DNA from: Bacteroidota bacterium
Lineage (GTDB): Bacteria; Bacteroidota; Bacteroidia; Cytophagales; Cyclobacteriaceae
NCBI GenBank assembly: GCA_018267135.1
Contig: JAFDZA010000019.1
Span: forward strand, 1 to 64,000
Reading direction: 5' to 3'
DNA: 64,000 bases
Made by a program: the position numbers and the translations under genes. The notes under the pieces are model-generated. The model was not told the origin of the DNA. It saw nothing but the letters and a program-made list of their open reading frames with translations, and made no database searches. This document shows positions 53,448-62,353 of the stretch, in pieces (position 1 is the first letter of the stretch; each line of letters begins with the position of its first letter).

Positions 53448-55014
53448 ATCCAAACGTAATAATTACCGATGGGTTAGAATGGCTATTGTTTACCACCGGG
53501 CTATCGCTGCGCAATGCTCCGGAAGACTGATAAAGCGAGTAGGGCTGATAAGTGGAATTCCATTGAGTGAGTGAAAAACCTAAGTCAATAAAATAGACGG
53601 GCGTGCGGTAGCCCAAGCCACCTGTGTAACCTTGTATGGCATTATCTATATTATTTTGAGGTATTGAATACGGGTCAGGCATATAGCTATAACCTAACCG
53701 GGCACGGTATTTTTGATACCGGTATTCGCCACCCACCCGCACATTAAATGTATTTCTAAATCGAATCTTAATTTCGCTGTTGTCTCCCGAAAAATCATAA
53801 GGTGTGCTTGAGTTCGATGAGAAAGCGGCATTTTGATAATTTACCTTTTCCACCTCGGCAGTAAGAAACCCATGCTTTTGAATAAAGCAAGTAGCTCCGG
53901 CCCGCAATCTCCACGGTGTGCTCAGCCCATACAAGAAAGGTTCATTATATGAAATTTGTGAATTGATCTGCCCATTGAGTATACGGTTATTGGATGGGTT
54001 GGTGGCATCGGTAAAAGAATAATTATTCCAGTTAGAAGTGAGTGTGGCCGAATAATTTTCGGTAAGCGTAGGATACGATGTAGGCGTAGTGGCCGACAAC
54101 CCAAATTGTATAAAATCTTTAGGCTTTACAATGACCCCCAGTGTGCCGTTAAACCCGGTGCCGTTTACGTGCAAGGTCTCATCCAATTCAAAACTGTTTA
54201 GCGAATTAGTGAGGGTATTGTAGGTTTCTGTATATTTTTTTTGCGATTGGTAATTGATGGAACTGATGCCCACGGCTGCGCCCACAAAAAAGAAATCGCC
54301 CACATTTAAACTGTAGGCTATGTTCCACTGGTTTTGCGCGCCCGAGGTCTGCACCTGCTCACGCTGAAGCGGAGCCACTCCCCCGGGGGCGTTGCTGTGG
54401 TATAAAGTTGTATCTCCATTGGGTGTCTGCTCGCTGTTGGGGCCAATCAGATAATTTTCATACCCAAGCCGGGAAAGTGTGTTATAAGCACTGGTGTTAC
54501 CGTTGTTATTGGAGTTGAACTGGTACGGGCCATAGCCATCACTCTGCTGGGCAAAATAATCAATCATAGAGTTATTTACATTGGTGCCTTGGTAGGTGAA
54601 ACTCTTGTTAAAATTATTAACCCGGTTAAATGAAATAGCAAAATTTCCGCTCACCAGTTTGCCATTGTCTTTGTCCGTATGCAGCACAAGGCTGAATCCG
54701 GGGATGTTAAAATTAGATTTGGAATCGGATGTGGTTTGATTCAGATAACGCGATGACGAACTGTAAAACCCTGTGCCCAACGATAGTGTTACTTCCGATT
54801 TATTATAAAAGCCAATGCCGGCCGGGTTAGAATAAGCCGAACTGTAATCTCCCCCCAAAGCCACCTGAGCTCCGCCCATAGCCTGAATGCGCGCGCTGCC
54901 ACCCGGATTGATACGGCCAAAAATCAACGACTCGTCTGCATAGGTTTGTGCCTGTGCCTGCCCGACCATAAAAATAAAAAGCCCAATTAGCCTGAGGCTA
55001 ATGTTATTTTTCAT
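53437..55014 (-). CDS. OmpP1/FadL-like outer membrane barrel protein
   Basis: 525 residues with signal peptide (up to VGQAQAQ). The mature start YADESLIFGRINPGGSARIQAMGGAQVALGGD...YSNPAGIGFY is the FadL/OmpP1-type plug-and-first-strand signature. The rest is alternating Tyr/Ser/Asn-rich strands, and the chain ends in a C-terminal FGFIL that suits barrel insertion. FadL relatives pass hydrophobic compounds. It lies 52 bases downstream of the Tyr/Gly-rich gene on the same strand and may be co-transcribed. Confidence 0.82.
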   Translation of the reverse strand: MKNNISLRLIGLFIFMVGQAQAQTYADESLIFGRINPGGSARIQAMGGAQVALGGDYSSAYSNPAGIGFYNKSEVTLSLGTGFYSSSSRYLNQTTSDSKSNFNIPGFSLVLHTDKDNGKLVSGNFAISFNRVNNFNKSFTYQGTNVNNSMIDYFAQQSDGYGPYQFNSNNNGNTSAYNTLSRLGYENYLIGPNSEQTPNGDTTLYHSNAPGGVAPLQREQVQTSGAQNQWNIAYSLNVGDFFFVGAAVGISSINYQSQKKYTETYNTLTNSLNSFELDETLHVNGTGFNGTLGVIVKPKDFIQFGLSATTPTSYPTLTENYSATLTSNWNNYSFTDATNPSNNRILNGQINSQISYNEPFLYGLSTPWRLRAGATCFIQKHGFLTAEVEKVNYQNAAFSSNSSTPYDFSGDNSEIKIRFRNTFNVRVGGEYRYQKYRARLGYSYMPDPYSIPQNNIDNAIQGYTGGLGYRTPVYFIDLGFSLTQWNSTYQPYSLYQSSGALRSDSPVVNNSHSNPSVIITFGFIL

Positions 55015-55066
55015 AGCTGAAAATTAATGCAGATAAAAAAGACGAACTGTAGGTTTATAAAAAAAA

Positions 55067-56161
55067 TTATCGTCTTCCGCCACCGTGCCCACCACCACTA
55101 AATCCGCCACCGGAATGTCCGCCTCCAAAACCACCACCGGAGAATCCACTGTTTCTCATTCCGCCAAATGATGTGCCGGGCCTCATCCAGGAATTAGAAT
55201 TTCCCTGAGTACCCGTATTGTTGTTAAACCAATTCGAGCGCGAACCCGAATTGCCGGTAGACCATGAACTGCGGTTGTTGTTACTCCAGACAGACCGGTT
55301 AGCGGTAGCCGATGATTGTTTCCAGGCATTCGAGTAGTATGATGAACTGTTGCGTGCGCCAACGGTATTAGAATAATTACTACGGTTGAAATAAGAAGAA
55401 TTACTCCGGCCGGTGCTGGAGTAGTATCCTTGCGCGGGCGATCCGGTGCGGGTGGCACGCCCGCCATAAAGATTACGATTGTTTTCGTTTACAGTACCTC
55501 CAGCTGCGGTTCCTCCATAAGGATAGCCATACCCATACCCGCTATAACTATAAGGATTACCAAAGCCATAACTCATGTAAGGATACATACCATACAAACT
55601 GTTGTACCCCATACCATAGCCATAGCCATAACCATACCCCATGCCGTAGCCCATTCCATAATTCATCATCGGGTATCCTAATCCATATCCATAGCCCATG
55701 CCCATGCCATACATACCATAGCCCATACCATAACTAAACGGGCTGTATCCATAGCCCATGCTGTATGGCGAATAATAAGAGTATGGGTTATAGCCATAGT
55801 AGCTGCTTCCATAGCCATAATTGTTATAGTTATTATAATTTCCAGCATAATAACCAGACGAGGAAGACAAAGGCTGGTAGTTATAATTATAATTTGATGA
55901 ATAATATGAACTGTTTGAACTGGTTCTTTGGCCGGCTACATATTCGGGGTTTTCATTTCGTGCCGAATACGAATCGGAAGGTGTAATCTGGGCTATGGAT
56001 TTATTTTCTTTAGCCGCAGTTGTTACCACTTCTTCGCGCGTACTGATGGCCAGTTTGACCCGGTCTTTTGACGTAAAATACATATCGTCATCTTCTTGTG
56101 CGAAAACGGAAATCCCCGAAGCCATAGCCAGCAAGGATATCATCATCATTTTGGTTTTCAT
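55067..56161 (-). CDS. Secreted tyrosine/glycine-rich low-complexity protein
   Basis: 364 residues. Signal peptide MKTKMMMISLLAMASGISVF with cleavage near A21, then a normal-looking segment (22-80). Residues 81-217 contain about 43 tyrosines (near 31%) in irregular GYG, GMGYG and YYGYNPY repeats. Residues 240-325 are Ser/Asn-rich with scattered Trp and Arg. The tail (331-364) is Gly/His-rich, ending GGGHGGGRR. No family recognised. The composition recalls prion-like, silk-like or adhesive matrix proteins, so a role in surface fibres or biofilm matrix is an inference. Confidence 0.8.
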   Translation of the reverse strand: MKTKMMMISLLAMASGISVFAQEDDDMYFTSKDRVKLAISTREEVVTTAAKENKSIAQITPSDSYSARNENPEYVAGQRTSSNSSYYSSNYNYNYQPLSSSSGYYAGNYNNYNNYGYGSSYYGYNPYSYYSPYSMGYGYSPFSYGMGYGMYGMGMGYGYGLGYPMMNYGMGYGMGYGYGYGYGMGYNSLYGMYPYMSYGFGNPYSYSGYGYGYPYGGTAAGGTVNENNRNLYGGRATRTGSPAQGYYSSTGRSNSSYFNRSNYSNTVGARNSSSYYSNAWKQSSATANRSVWSNNNRSSWSTGNSGSRSNWFNNNTGTQGNSNSWMRPGTSFGGMRNSGFSGGGFGGGHSGGGFSGGGHGGGRR

Positions 56162-56261
56162 AATCGAAGAGTTTACAATCTTAGTAACGTAAATTTACTT
56201 AAACCGGATAGTTTTTCTAACACTTTCTTCAATTTTGAAGCCAAACGTGCCAATGACTGAA

Positions 56262-56269
56262 TATATTTG
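56262..56269 (+). promoter_or_regulatory. Promoter -7 element of proS
   Basis: TATATTTG, exact TAnnTTTG, 35 bases before the ATG. No TTTG at the ideal spacing; the nearest is 24 bases upstream. Confidence 0.45.
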
Positions 56270-56304
56270 CCATTCATAAAAAAAAGATAAAAAAAGGATA
56301 AAAA

Positions 56305-57780
56305 ATGGGAAAGGAAATAACCAGCCGCAGCCAAGATTACTCGCAGTGGTACATTGATTTAGTGAAGAAAGCCGATTTGGCAGAAAACTCTGACGTGCGC
56401 GGTTGCATGGTAATAAAACCGTATGGCTTCAGTATTTGGGAAAAAATGCAACAAGCATTGGATAAGATGTTTAAAGATACCGGGCATACCAATGCCTATT
56501 TTCCCTTATTTGTTCCGAAGTCATTTTTGGCCAAAGAAGCAAGCCACGTAGAAGGTTTTGCCAAAGAGTGCGCGATTGTTACCCACTATCGGTTAAAAAA
56601 TGCAAGCGATGGCAGCGGGGTAGTGGTAGATCCCGAAGCCAAGCTCGAAGAAGAATTAATTGTGAGGCCCACCTCCGAAACCGTGATTTGGAACAGCTAC
56701 AAAAAATGGATACAATCGTATCGCGACCTTCCCATCTTAATCAACCAATGGTGCAATGTAGTGCGGTGGGAAATGCGCACCCGCTTGTTTTTGCGCACGG
56801 CCGAATTTCTATGGCAAGAAGGCCACACCGCACATGCCTCGGCCGAAGAAGCTGTAAAAGAAACCCGCCAGATGCTGGATGTGTATGCCGATTTTGTGGA
56901 AAATTATATGGCCGTGCCGGTTATTAAAGGAAAGAAAACCGAGGGCGAAAAATTTCCGGGCGCCATCGATACTTACTGCATTGAAGCCCTGATGCAAGAC
57001 GGCAAAGCCTTGCAGGCCGGCACTTCGCATTTTCTGGGACAAAATTTTGCCAAAGCATTTGATGTACAGTTTACCAACAAAGAAGGAAAACTTGAACTGG
57101 TATGGGGAACTTCGTGGGGCGTAAGCACCCGTTTGATGGGCGCGCTCATCATGGCACACAGCGATGACGATGGATTAATTTTGCCTCCCAAACTGGCACC
57201 GATCCATGTTGTAATCGTTCCGATTTTTAAAAACGAAGATGAACTAACCCGAATTTCAGCTAAAGTTGATATCCTCATTTCCGCCTTGCGCCAACAAGGA
57301 TACTCCGTAAAATTTGACAATCGGGATACCCACAAGCCGGGGTTTAAATTTGCCGAATATGAAATGCGCGGAGTGCCGGTGCGCATTGCCATCGGCCCGC
57401 GCGACCTGGAAAACGGAACGGTAGAAGTAGCGCGCAGGGATACAAAAGAAAAACAAGTGATGAAGATGGATGACGTGGTAAATGAAATACCTAAATTGTT
57501 GGATTCTATTCAGCAGAACATTTATCAAAAAGCATTAAAATTCCGCACGGACCACCTGCGCAAAATTGATTCGTATGAAGAATTTAAAAAAGCGTTGGAC
57601 GAAACTCCCGGGTTTATTTTAGCCCATTGGGACGGAACAAAAGAAACTGAAGCCGCCATTAAAGAAGAAACCAAAGCCACCATTCGCTGCATTCCGCTGG
57701 AGGCATCCGAAGAAAATGGCCAGTGCATCTATTCAGGCAAACCATCTAAGCAACGTGTGTTATTTGCCAGAGCGTATTGA
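56305..57780 (+). CDS. proS: Prolyl-tRNA synthetase, archaeal/eukaryotic type
   Basis: 491 residues. A class II synthetase of the short type without the bacterial editing insertion. Motif 2 region [20 protein letters not shown] and motif 3 [16 protein letters not shown] are clear; the anticodon-binding domain (about 290-400) and the C-terminal domain end in the conserved terminal tyrosine (FARAY). It charges tRNA-Pro. This type is usual in Bacteroidota. Confidence 0.95.
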   Translation: MGKEITSRSQDYSQWYIDLVKKADLAENSDVRGCMVIKPYGFSIWEKMQQALDKMFKDTGHTNAYFPLFVPKSFLAKEASHVEGFAKECAIVTHYRLKNASDGSGVVVDPEAKLEEELIVRPTSETVIWNSYKKWIQSYRDLPILINQWCNVVRWEMRTRLFLRTAEFLWQEGHTAHASAEEAVKETRQMLDVYADFVENYMAVPVIKGKKTEGEKFPGAIDTYCIEALMQDGKALQAGTSHFLGQNFAKAFDVQFTNKEGKLELVWGTSWGVSTRLMGALIMAHSDDDGLILPPKLAPIHVVIVPIFKNEDELTRISAKVDILISALRQQGYSVKFDNRDTHKPGFKFAEYEMRGVPVRIAIGPRDLENGTVEVARRDTKEKQVMKMDDVVNEIPKLLDSIQQNIYQKALKFRTDHLRKIDSYEEFKKALDETPGFILAHWDGTKETEAAIKEETKATIRCIPLEASEENGQCIYSGKPSKQRVLFARAY

Positions 57781-57792
57781 GGTTGTCTGTTT

Positions 57793-57960
57793 TTATAATT
57801 TTTTGGAAGATGACCACAACATAACGGCACCCCATACTAAGGCGTTAAGAGCTCCGCTTATAGTGCTTCTAAACCAGTTTTTATCTAATAGAAAGTGAAC
57901 CATAAGAGTGGTAAAGAGAAAGAAGAGCAGAATTCCTATTTTGATTCTACTCTTCTTCAC
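57793..57960 (-). CDS. 55-residue membrane protein overlapping the end of tpiA
   Basis: A GTG start inside the tpiA stop region (GTGA, four-base overlap) opens 55 codons ending in TAA. The product begins KKSRIKIGILLFFLFTTLMV and has a second hydrophobic stretch (STISGALNALVWGAVMLW) before a basic tail SSSKKL. Basic residues at both ends and two helices separated by a short LDKNWFR turn fit a hairpin membrane protein. It fills the gap between tpiA and the convergent proS stop exactly. No family recognised; the overlap and two-helix pattern argue it is real. Confidence 0.6.
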   Translation of the reverse strand: MKKSRIKIGILLFFLFTTLMVHFLLDKNWFRSTISGALNALVWGAVMLWSSSKKL

Positions 57961-58718
57961 TTCATGGCTTTTACCACATCTACAAATTCCCTCGACTTCA
58001 GCGAGGCACCGCCCACCAGGCCACCATCTACATCGGGGCAGGCAAAAAGTTCGGCCGCATTTTTAGCGTTCACGCTACCCCCATATAAAATAGAAATTTC
58101 GTTAGCTACTGCTTCTCCATATTTTGAAGCCAGTTGTTTTCGAATGACCGCGTGCATTTCCTGGGCTTGTTGTGCCGTGGCTGTTTTGCCTGTGCCAATA
58201 GCCCATACCGGCTCGTAGGCAATTACTACTTTTTTCAGATCATCAGCACTTAAATAAAACAAAGCTTCTTCCACTTGTTGCTTTACTAATTTTTCGTGTG
58301 TGCCAGCTTCGCGTATTTCTAATGCTTCGCCACAGCAAAAAATAGGTGTACGTTCGGCAGCCAATGCCTTGTTTACCTTCGTAGCCAGCAATGTACCGTC
58401 TTCTCCAAAATATTGTCTGCGCTCGCTGTGGCCGAGGATGACGTAAGGAACTTCCATCGATTTCAGCATCAGGGCAGAAACTTCTCCGGTGTATGCTCCC
58501 CAATCATGCTCGCTGCAATTTTGAGCGCCCGTTATGACCGATGAATTTCCCAATTGATTTTTGATGGGTACCAAATAAGGAAACGGTACACACAGTACCA
58601 CTTGTGTATTCGCCTTCACTTCACTTGAGATCATTCCCATTACCTCGGCTACCAACGCTTTCGCTTCACTGAGTGTTTTATTCATTTTCCAATTTCCGGC
58701 TACAATTTTTTTTCGCAT
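57957..58718 (-). CDS. tpiA: Triosephosphate isomerase
   Basis: 253 residues, standard length. It interconverts dihydroxyacetone phosphate and glyceraldehyde-3-phosphate. Catalytic residues are visible: N9 and K11 (GNWKMN), H97 (ILGHSERR) and E169 (AYEPVWAIGTGK, loop 6 follows). It overlaps the small membrane protein gene by four bases at its end. Confidence 0.97.
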   Translation of the reverse strand: MRKKIVAGNWKMNKTLSEAKALVAEVMGMISSEVKANTQVVLCVPFPYLVPIKNQLGNSSVITGAQNCSEHDWGAYTGEVSALMLKSMEVPYVILGHSERRQYFGEDGTLLATKVNKALAAERTPIFCCGEALEIREAGTHEKLVKQQVEEALFYLSADDLKKVVIAYEPVWAIGTGKTATAQQAQEMHAVIRKQLASKYGEAVANEISILYGGSVNAKNAAELFACPDVDGGLVGGASLKSREFVDVVKAMK

Positions 58719-58754
58719 GGCAGAGGTTTTTTAGTAATTAAAGGTTAAAGAAAT

Positions 58755-59246
58755 TTATTTTTTAATATCGAAATGAAAAACTTCCGAAGTAGTGTTGCGG
58801 GTAAGCCGCACACTCTTCACGGGGCTTTTGTAAGTAACATGCACCAGGTTAGATTGGTCATCATGAATTTCGGTAACAAGGTCATTAAAGACCTCGATGG
58901 TTTTCAGTTTTTTTACATTCTCAATTTCAATGTAGGATACGATCGAGATATCTTCTTTTTCGTAGGCTATAAAATTCAACAGAACCGGCCTCCCATCAAT
59001 TTTCACTCTAAGATGAAGGCGGTAGTAGGCACTTACCAAATCTTTGGTCGTGGTGGCCGCAGGAGGGGCAAGCAAATCAAGCTCAGGTTCTTTGCGCTGC
59101 GCTCGTACCCCCAGTTCCAACTCATCAACAAAAACGCGTGAAATGATTTCGAGTGATTTATTTTTTTCATTATAGTTAATTTCCGTAACGGATATATGAA
59201 CCGGGTGAATCCATCCCCACCCCCATAAAATAAAACTGAAGATCAT
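58755..59246 (-). CDS. DUF6702 family exported protein
   Basis: 163 residues. A short hydrophobic start (MIFSFILWGWGW) is followed by HPVHISVTEINYNEKNKSLEI and then ISRVFVDELE, the opening of DUF6702, an exported Bacteroidota family of beta-rich proteins of unknown function. The C-terminus ends SEVFHFDIKK. It precedes tpiA by 36 bases on the same strand. Confidence 0.75.
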   Translation of the reverse strand: MIFSFILWGWGWIHPVHISVTEINYNEKNKSLEIISRVFVDELELGVRAQRKEPELDLLAPPAATTTKDLVSAYYRLHLRVKIDGRPVLLNFIAYEKEDISIVSYIEIENVKKLKTIEVFNDLVTEIHDDQSNLVHVTYKSPVKSVRLTRNTTSEVFHFDIKK

Positions 59247-59329
59247 AACTTCCCAAAAATAGCCTTAACTTGTAAAAAGAAAAAGTAACATTCTCTTTGT
59301 TGCTGCGTTCCATTTAACGTATTCATCTT

Positions 59330-59875
59330 ATGAAGGCACTCCCGTTAATTTTATTTTGGTCGTTGCTCCTGTATTCGTGCAAAGAAGTAACCTTTAAAGC
59401 GCCTCAGCCGGCCGGGGTAGAGGTACTGAAAGAAGTACCTGCTACGCTTCGCGGAGTTTACCAGATGATCGACCCTTCCACAGGCGACTTTGCCGATACG
59501 CTCATCATCGAGCCGTGGGGCTACCGCATGAAAGATAAAAAGGATGTGGATTGGCTAACCCGCGGCACCCTGAGCGACTCCCTGATATTAAAATTTTATG
59601 AAGGTTATTATTTTGTCAATTTCAGGTCGGGCGACCAGTGGGTGTTGCGGCTCATCAAACAGAACCCGGATAAATCCATTGAATACATGGCCATCGACAT
59701 TCAAGATGAAAAAAGCGGGAGCGATAGGCTCAAGAAGATTTCAAAAACTTTGAAGGTGAAAGAAATTAAACGGAAAGAAGATACTTTTTATGAAATTACC
59801 CCTACCCGCAAACAGATGATGTCGCTTATTAAATCGGGTATATTTAGTAAAGTCAGGATCAACAAAGTGAAATAA
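59330..59875 (+). CDS. Hypothetical lipoprotein
   Basis: 181 residues. The lipoprotein signal MKALPLILFWSLLLYSC gives an acylated Cys17. The mature part has a repeated strand-like pattern (YQMIDPSTGDFADTLIIEPWGY, then DSLILKFYEGYYFVNFRSGDQW) suggesting a lipocalin-like or small barrel sandwich, then a basic C-terminal helix. No family recognised. Single gene between opposed units; its stop is two bases from the convergent amidohydrolase stop. Confidence 0.65.
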   Translation: MKALPLILFWSLLLYSCKEVTFKAPQPAGVEVLKEVPATLRGVYQMIDPSTGDFADTLIIEPWGYRMKDKKDVDWLTRGTLSDSLILKFYEGYYFVNFRSGDQWVLRLIKQNPDKSIEYMAIDIQDEKSGSDRLKKISKTLKVKEIKRKEDTFYEITPTRKQMMSLIKSGIFSKVRINKVK

Positions 59876-59877
59876 CC

Positions 59878-60675
59878 TTAGGCCAGATGCTCGATCAGGT
59901 TACTGAAAACTCCTCTTAACACTTCGCGCATTTTGTTGGCCCGGCTTGAGTCGTACCTGGTTTCGCTGTTGTCCATGTAATTTACTTTTGTCATTTCCAG
60001 TTGCAGCGCATGGATGTTTTCTAAGGGCTTGCCGAAATGGCGAGTGATGTATCCTCCTTTAAACGGGTAGTTATGACTGACGGAGTACTCGCTGCGATCC
60101 AACGCGCGCAGCGTAGTTTCAATGAATCCGGGTGAGGCCGAAGTGCCATCGGCATCGCCCAAAATCAAATCCGGAAAGTTTTCTTTCTGAATGGTGGGGA
60201 CGTGCTGCCGGATCGAATGGCAATCCCATAGCAACACTTGGCCGAATTTATTTTTTAAACGTGCCAATTGTTTTTCAATTTCCTGGTGATACGGGTAAAA
60301 ATAATTCTTTAGCCGGTGGGCTACTTCATTGTGATTCACTTCAACACGGGCATCTTGGTAAAGCGGTTCTCCCAAAAAAGTGGTGGTGGGGCATAAAGCC
60401 GTAATAATACGTCCATCTGCATAAAGTGGTTTGCTTTGCGGGTCGCGATTCAGGTCAATTACCCATCGGCTGTAGCGGGCATGGATCATCGTCATGCCCA
60501 TAGCGGGGACGAAATCATAAAGTTGCTGTACGAACCAATCAGTATCGTCTGGCGCGCTAACCAACCGGGGGTTGTATTGGCCTTTCAGTTCATCGGGAAA
60601 TTCCGTGCCACAATGTGGCACGCTTACCAGTATGGGAACTTCCATTCCTTGTGCTGACGTTACACTAAAATTCAT
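59878..60675 (-). CDS. N-formylglutamate amidohydrolase family protein
   Basis: 265 residues. VSVPHCGTEFPDEL near the start, YSRWVIDLNRDP, WDCHSIR and QLEMTKVNYMD near the end are the FGase motifs that supply zinc ligands and substrate contacts. The founding member removes formate from N-formylglutamate in histidine breakdown. No hut genes are near, so a related amidase role is possible. Confidence 0.88.
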   Translation of the reverse strand: MNFSVTSAQGMEVPILVSVPHCGTEFPDELKGQYNPRLVSAPDDTDWFVQQLYDFVPAMGMTMIHARYSRWVIDLNRDPQSKPLYADGRIITALCPTTTFLGEPLYQDARVEVNHNEVAHRLKNYFYPYHQEIEKQLARLKNKFGQVLLWDCHSIRQHVPTIQKENFPDLILGDADGTSASPGFIETTLRALDRSEYSVSHNYPFKGGYITRHFGKPLENIHALQLEMTKVNYMDNSETRYDSSRANKMREVLRGVFSNLIEHLA

Positions 60676-60716
60676 TTCTTCAATTTTTGCTGTAATTGTT
60701 TATGTGTTCCCTCTAT

Positions 60717-61061
60717 CTACTTTTGATATCTCCTCCGCATTTGATCTTCGGCTAATTTTTGTTGACGTTGGGCTTCTAAAAAATTCATTTCTGCAATTTT
60801 CATTTGCTGTCTTGCCACTTCTTGGCATTGTAGAAGTTTTTCGGTCGCCATACGGGTCAGTTCAGTCTGCTTTACAGCCTCTTGTTTACATTCTTCCACT
60901 ATTCCTTTTTGAACGTACGCATACACCAGACTGATGAGTGTCATCATCGTCAAGAGTGCGAAGACTACGGCTGTAATTCGTGCCTGCTTCTGCGTTTTCA
61001 TTTCCTGTTCTGATTTCGCTTTTTTAATTTTTTGCGGATCGTCCTGTTCTTCTGTTTCCAT
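60717..61061 (-). CDS. Single-pass membrane protein with a coiled coil
   Basis: 114 residues: a charged N-terminus (about 1-27), one membrane helix (about 28-50, ITAVVFALLTMMTLISLVYAY) and a Gln/Glu-rich heptad-like helix (52-110) with two cysteines. No family recognised. It starts two bases after the GH3 glycosidase gene and may scaffold envelope proteins; this is inference from layout only. Confidence 0.65.
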   Translation of the reverse strand: METEEQDDPQKIKKAKSEQEMKTQKQARITAVVFALLTMMTLISLVYAYVQKGIVEECKQEAVKQTELTRMATEKLLQCQEVARQQMKIAEMNFLEAQRQQKLAEDQMRRRYQK

Positions 61062-61063
61062 GG

Positions 61064-62296
61064 TTATGATTTTTTAGATTTCTTTTTCTTTTTCCATTTT
61101 ATCTTGCCATCAACCCATTGCTGCAACTCCTCATTGGTTTTCTTTAGGGTTTCGGCTTGCAGCGCTATTTTCTGGGTTAATTCCGCATTCATTTTTTTAG
61201 CCACTTCCAGTTCGGTTCCGCCAAATCGCTTTTTCAGATTCATTACCCGGTGATACGATTCATCTATTCTGGAAACCGGGATGGCTCCGTTGCTTACAAA
61301 TTTTTTTATGATGGTATGCACTTTCTCTACGGTGCGTTCTTCCACGCCTTGAATGTTATTTGAGAAACACAAAATATCAACCCCCGCGTTGATTGACAGC
61401 CGGATGGCCTCTTCTAATCCGTAATTACTGGCAATAGCTTTCATCTGCATGTCGTCCGAAAAAATAACACCCCGGTAGCCCAGCTTTTTTCTCAGCAGAC
61501 TGTCGAGTATAGATTGAGACAAGGTGCCGGGCAAAGCGTGATGATCTAATTTTTTATTTACAATGTGGCTGGTCATGATGGCATCGGCATACCCCGTGCT
61601 AATAAGTTCGCGATAAGGTTTTAGTTCTCTTTCTTGCCATGTATTGGTTACATCTGCTAACCCGAGATGTGTATCGTCTTGCGAGCTGCCATGGCCCGGA
61701 AAATGTTTAAGCGTAGTTACCACTCCATACTTGCGGTGTTCTTTCACCACTTCTTTGGCAAACAAACTTACCGAATCTTCGTTGGCCGAATATGATCTTC
61801 CGTGCTTTACAATGACCGGGTTATCCGGATTAACGGCTACATCTACACAAGGCGCAAAATTTACGTTGATGCCCAACCCGGCTAAGGTAGCGGCTGTGGC
61901 TTCGGCATAAAACCGAACCGAATCTAAAGACTTTGACTTGCCAATGTCTTGCGCGGTAACTGATCGGGTAAACCCATATTTTTCTTTCAGTCGGTTTACT
62001 TTACCGCCTTCCTGATCTATGCAGATAAAAAGGGGAATAGGGGCTGCCTTTTGGTAGGTCCAACTCATTTTTTTAAAGGCGGCAAATGCGCTGGAAGATT
62101 TGGGGATATTTTTTTCAAAATAAATAAGTGAGCCTACTTTCCCGGTTTTTACTTCGGCCAACACGGCCGAATCTACTTCGGCCTTGGGCATACCGATCAT
62201 AATCATCTGCCCGATTTTTATACTAAGACTGTCGGGTGTTTGTGCTAATCCAACGAACGAAAGAAAAAAGAGAATAATAAGTGAAGCCAATTTCAT
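61064..62296 (-). CDS. Glycoside hydrolase family 3 (NagZ-like), exported
   Basis: 410 residues from ATG 62296, which begins a signal peptide (MKLASLIILFFLSFVGLAQ). The NagZ-type loop KHFPGHGSSQDDTHLGL carries the Asp/His acid-base dyad, and FSDDMQM carries the nucleophile Asp. These enzymes remove N-acetylglucosamine from peptidoglycan fragments. A C-terminal helical, Lys-rich extension of about 65 residues (ending KKKKSKKS) is unusual. It lies next to the carboxypeptidase gene, a cell-wall pair. Confidence 0.88.
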   Translation of the reverse strand: MKLASLIILFFLSFVGLAQTPDSLSIKIGQMIMIGMPKAEVDSAVLAEVKTGKVGSLIYFEKNIPKSSSAFAAFKKMSWTYQKAAPIPLFICIDQEGGKVNRLKEKYGFTRSVTAQDIGKSKSLDSVRFYAEATAATLAGLGINVNFAPCVDVAVNPDNPVIVKHGRSYSANEDSVSLFAKEVVKEHRKYGVVTTLKHFPGHGSSQDDTHLGLADVTNTWQERELKPYRELISTGYADAIMTSHIVNKKLDHHALPGTLSQSILDSLLRKKLGYRGVIFSDDMQMKAIASNYGLEEAIRLSINAGVDILCFSNNIQGVEERTVEKVHTIIKKFVSNGAIPVSRIDESYHRVMNLKKRFGGTELEVAKKMNAELTQKIALQAETLKKTNEELQQWVDGKIKWKKKKKSKKS

Positions 62297-62353
62297 GGAG
62301 ATATTTTTTAGTACAACCAGACAAAGATGCACAATTTTAAAGTGAGCCGGTTA

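Noticed and set aside
55480..55870. Dense short repeats (CCATAGCC and CATACCATA types) that look like a satellite or degenerate CRISPR array
   Set aside because: They are the coding repeats for GYG/GMGYG segments of an intact 364-codon gene; there are no equal spacers.
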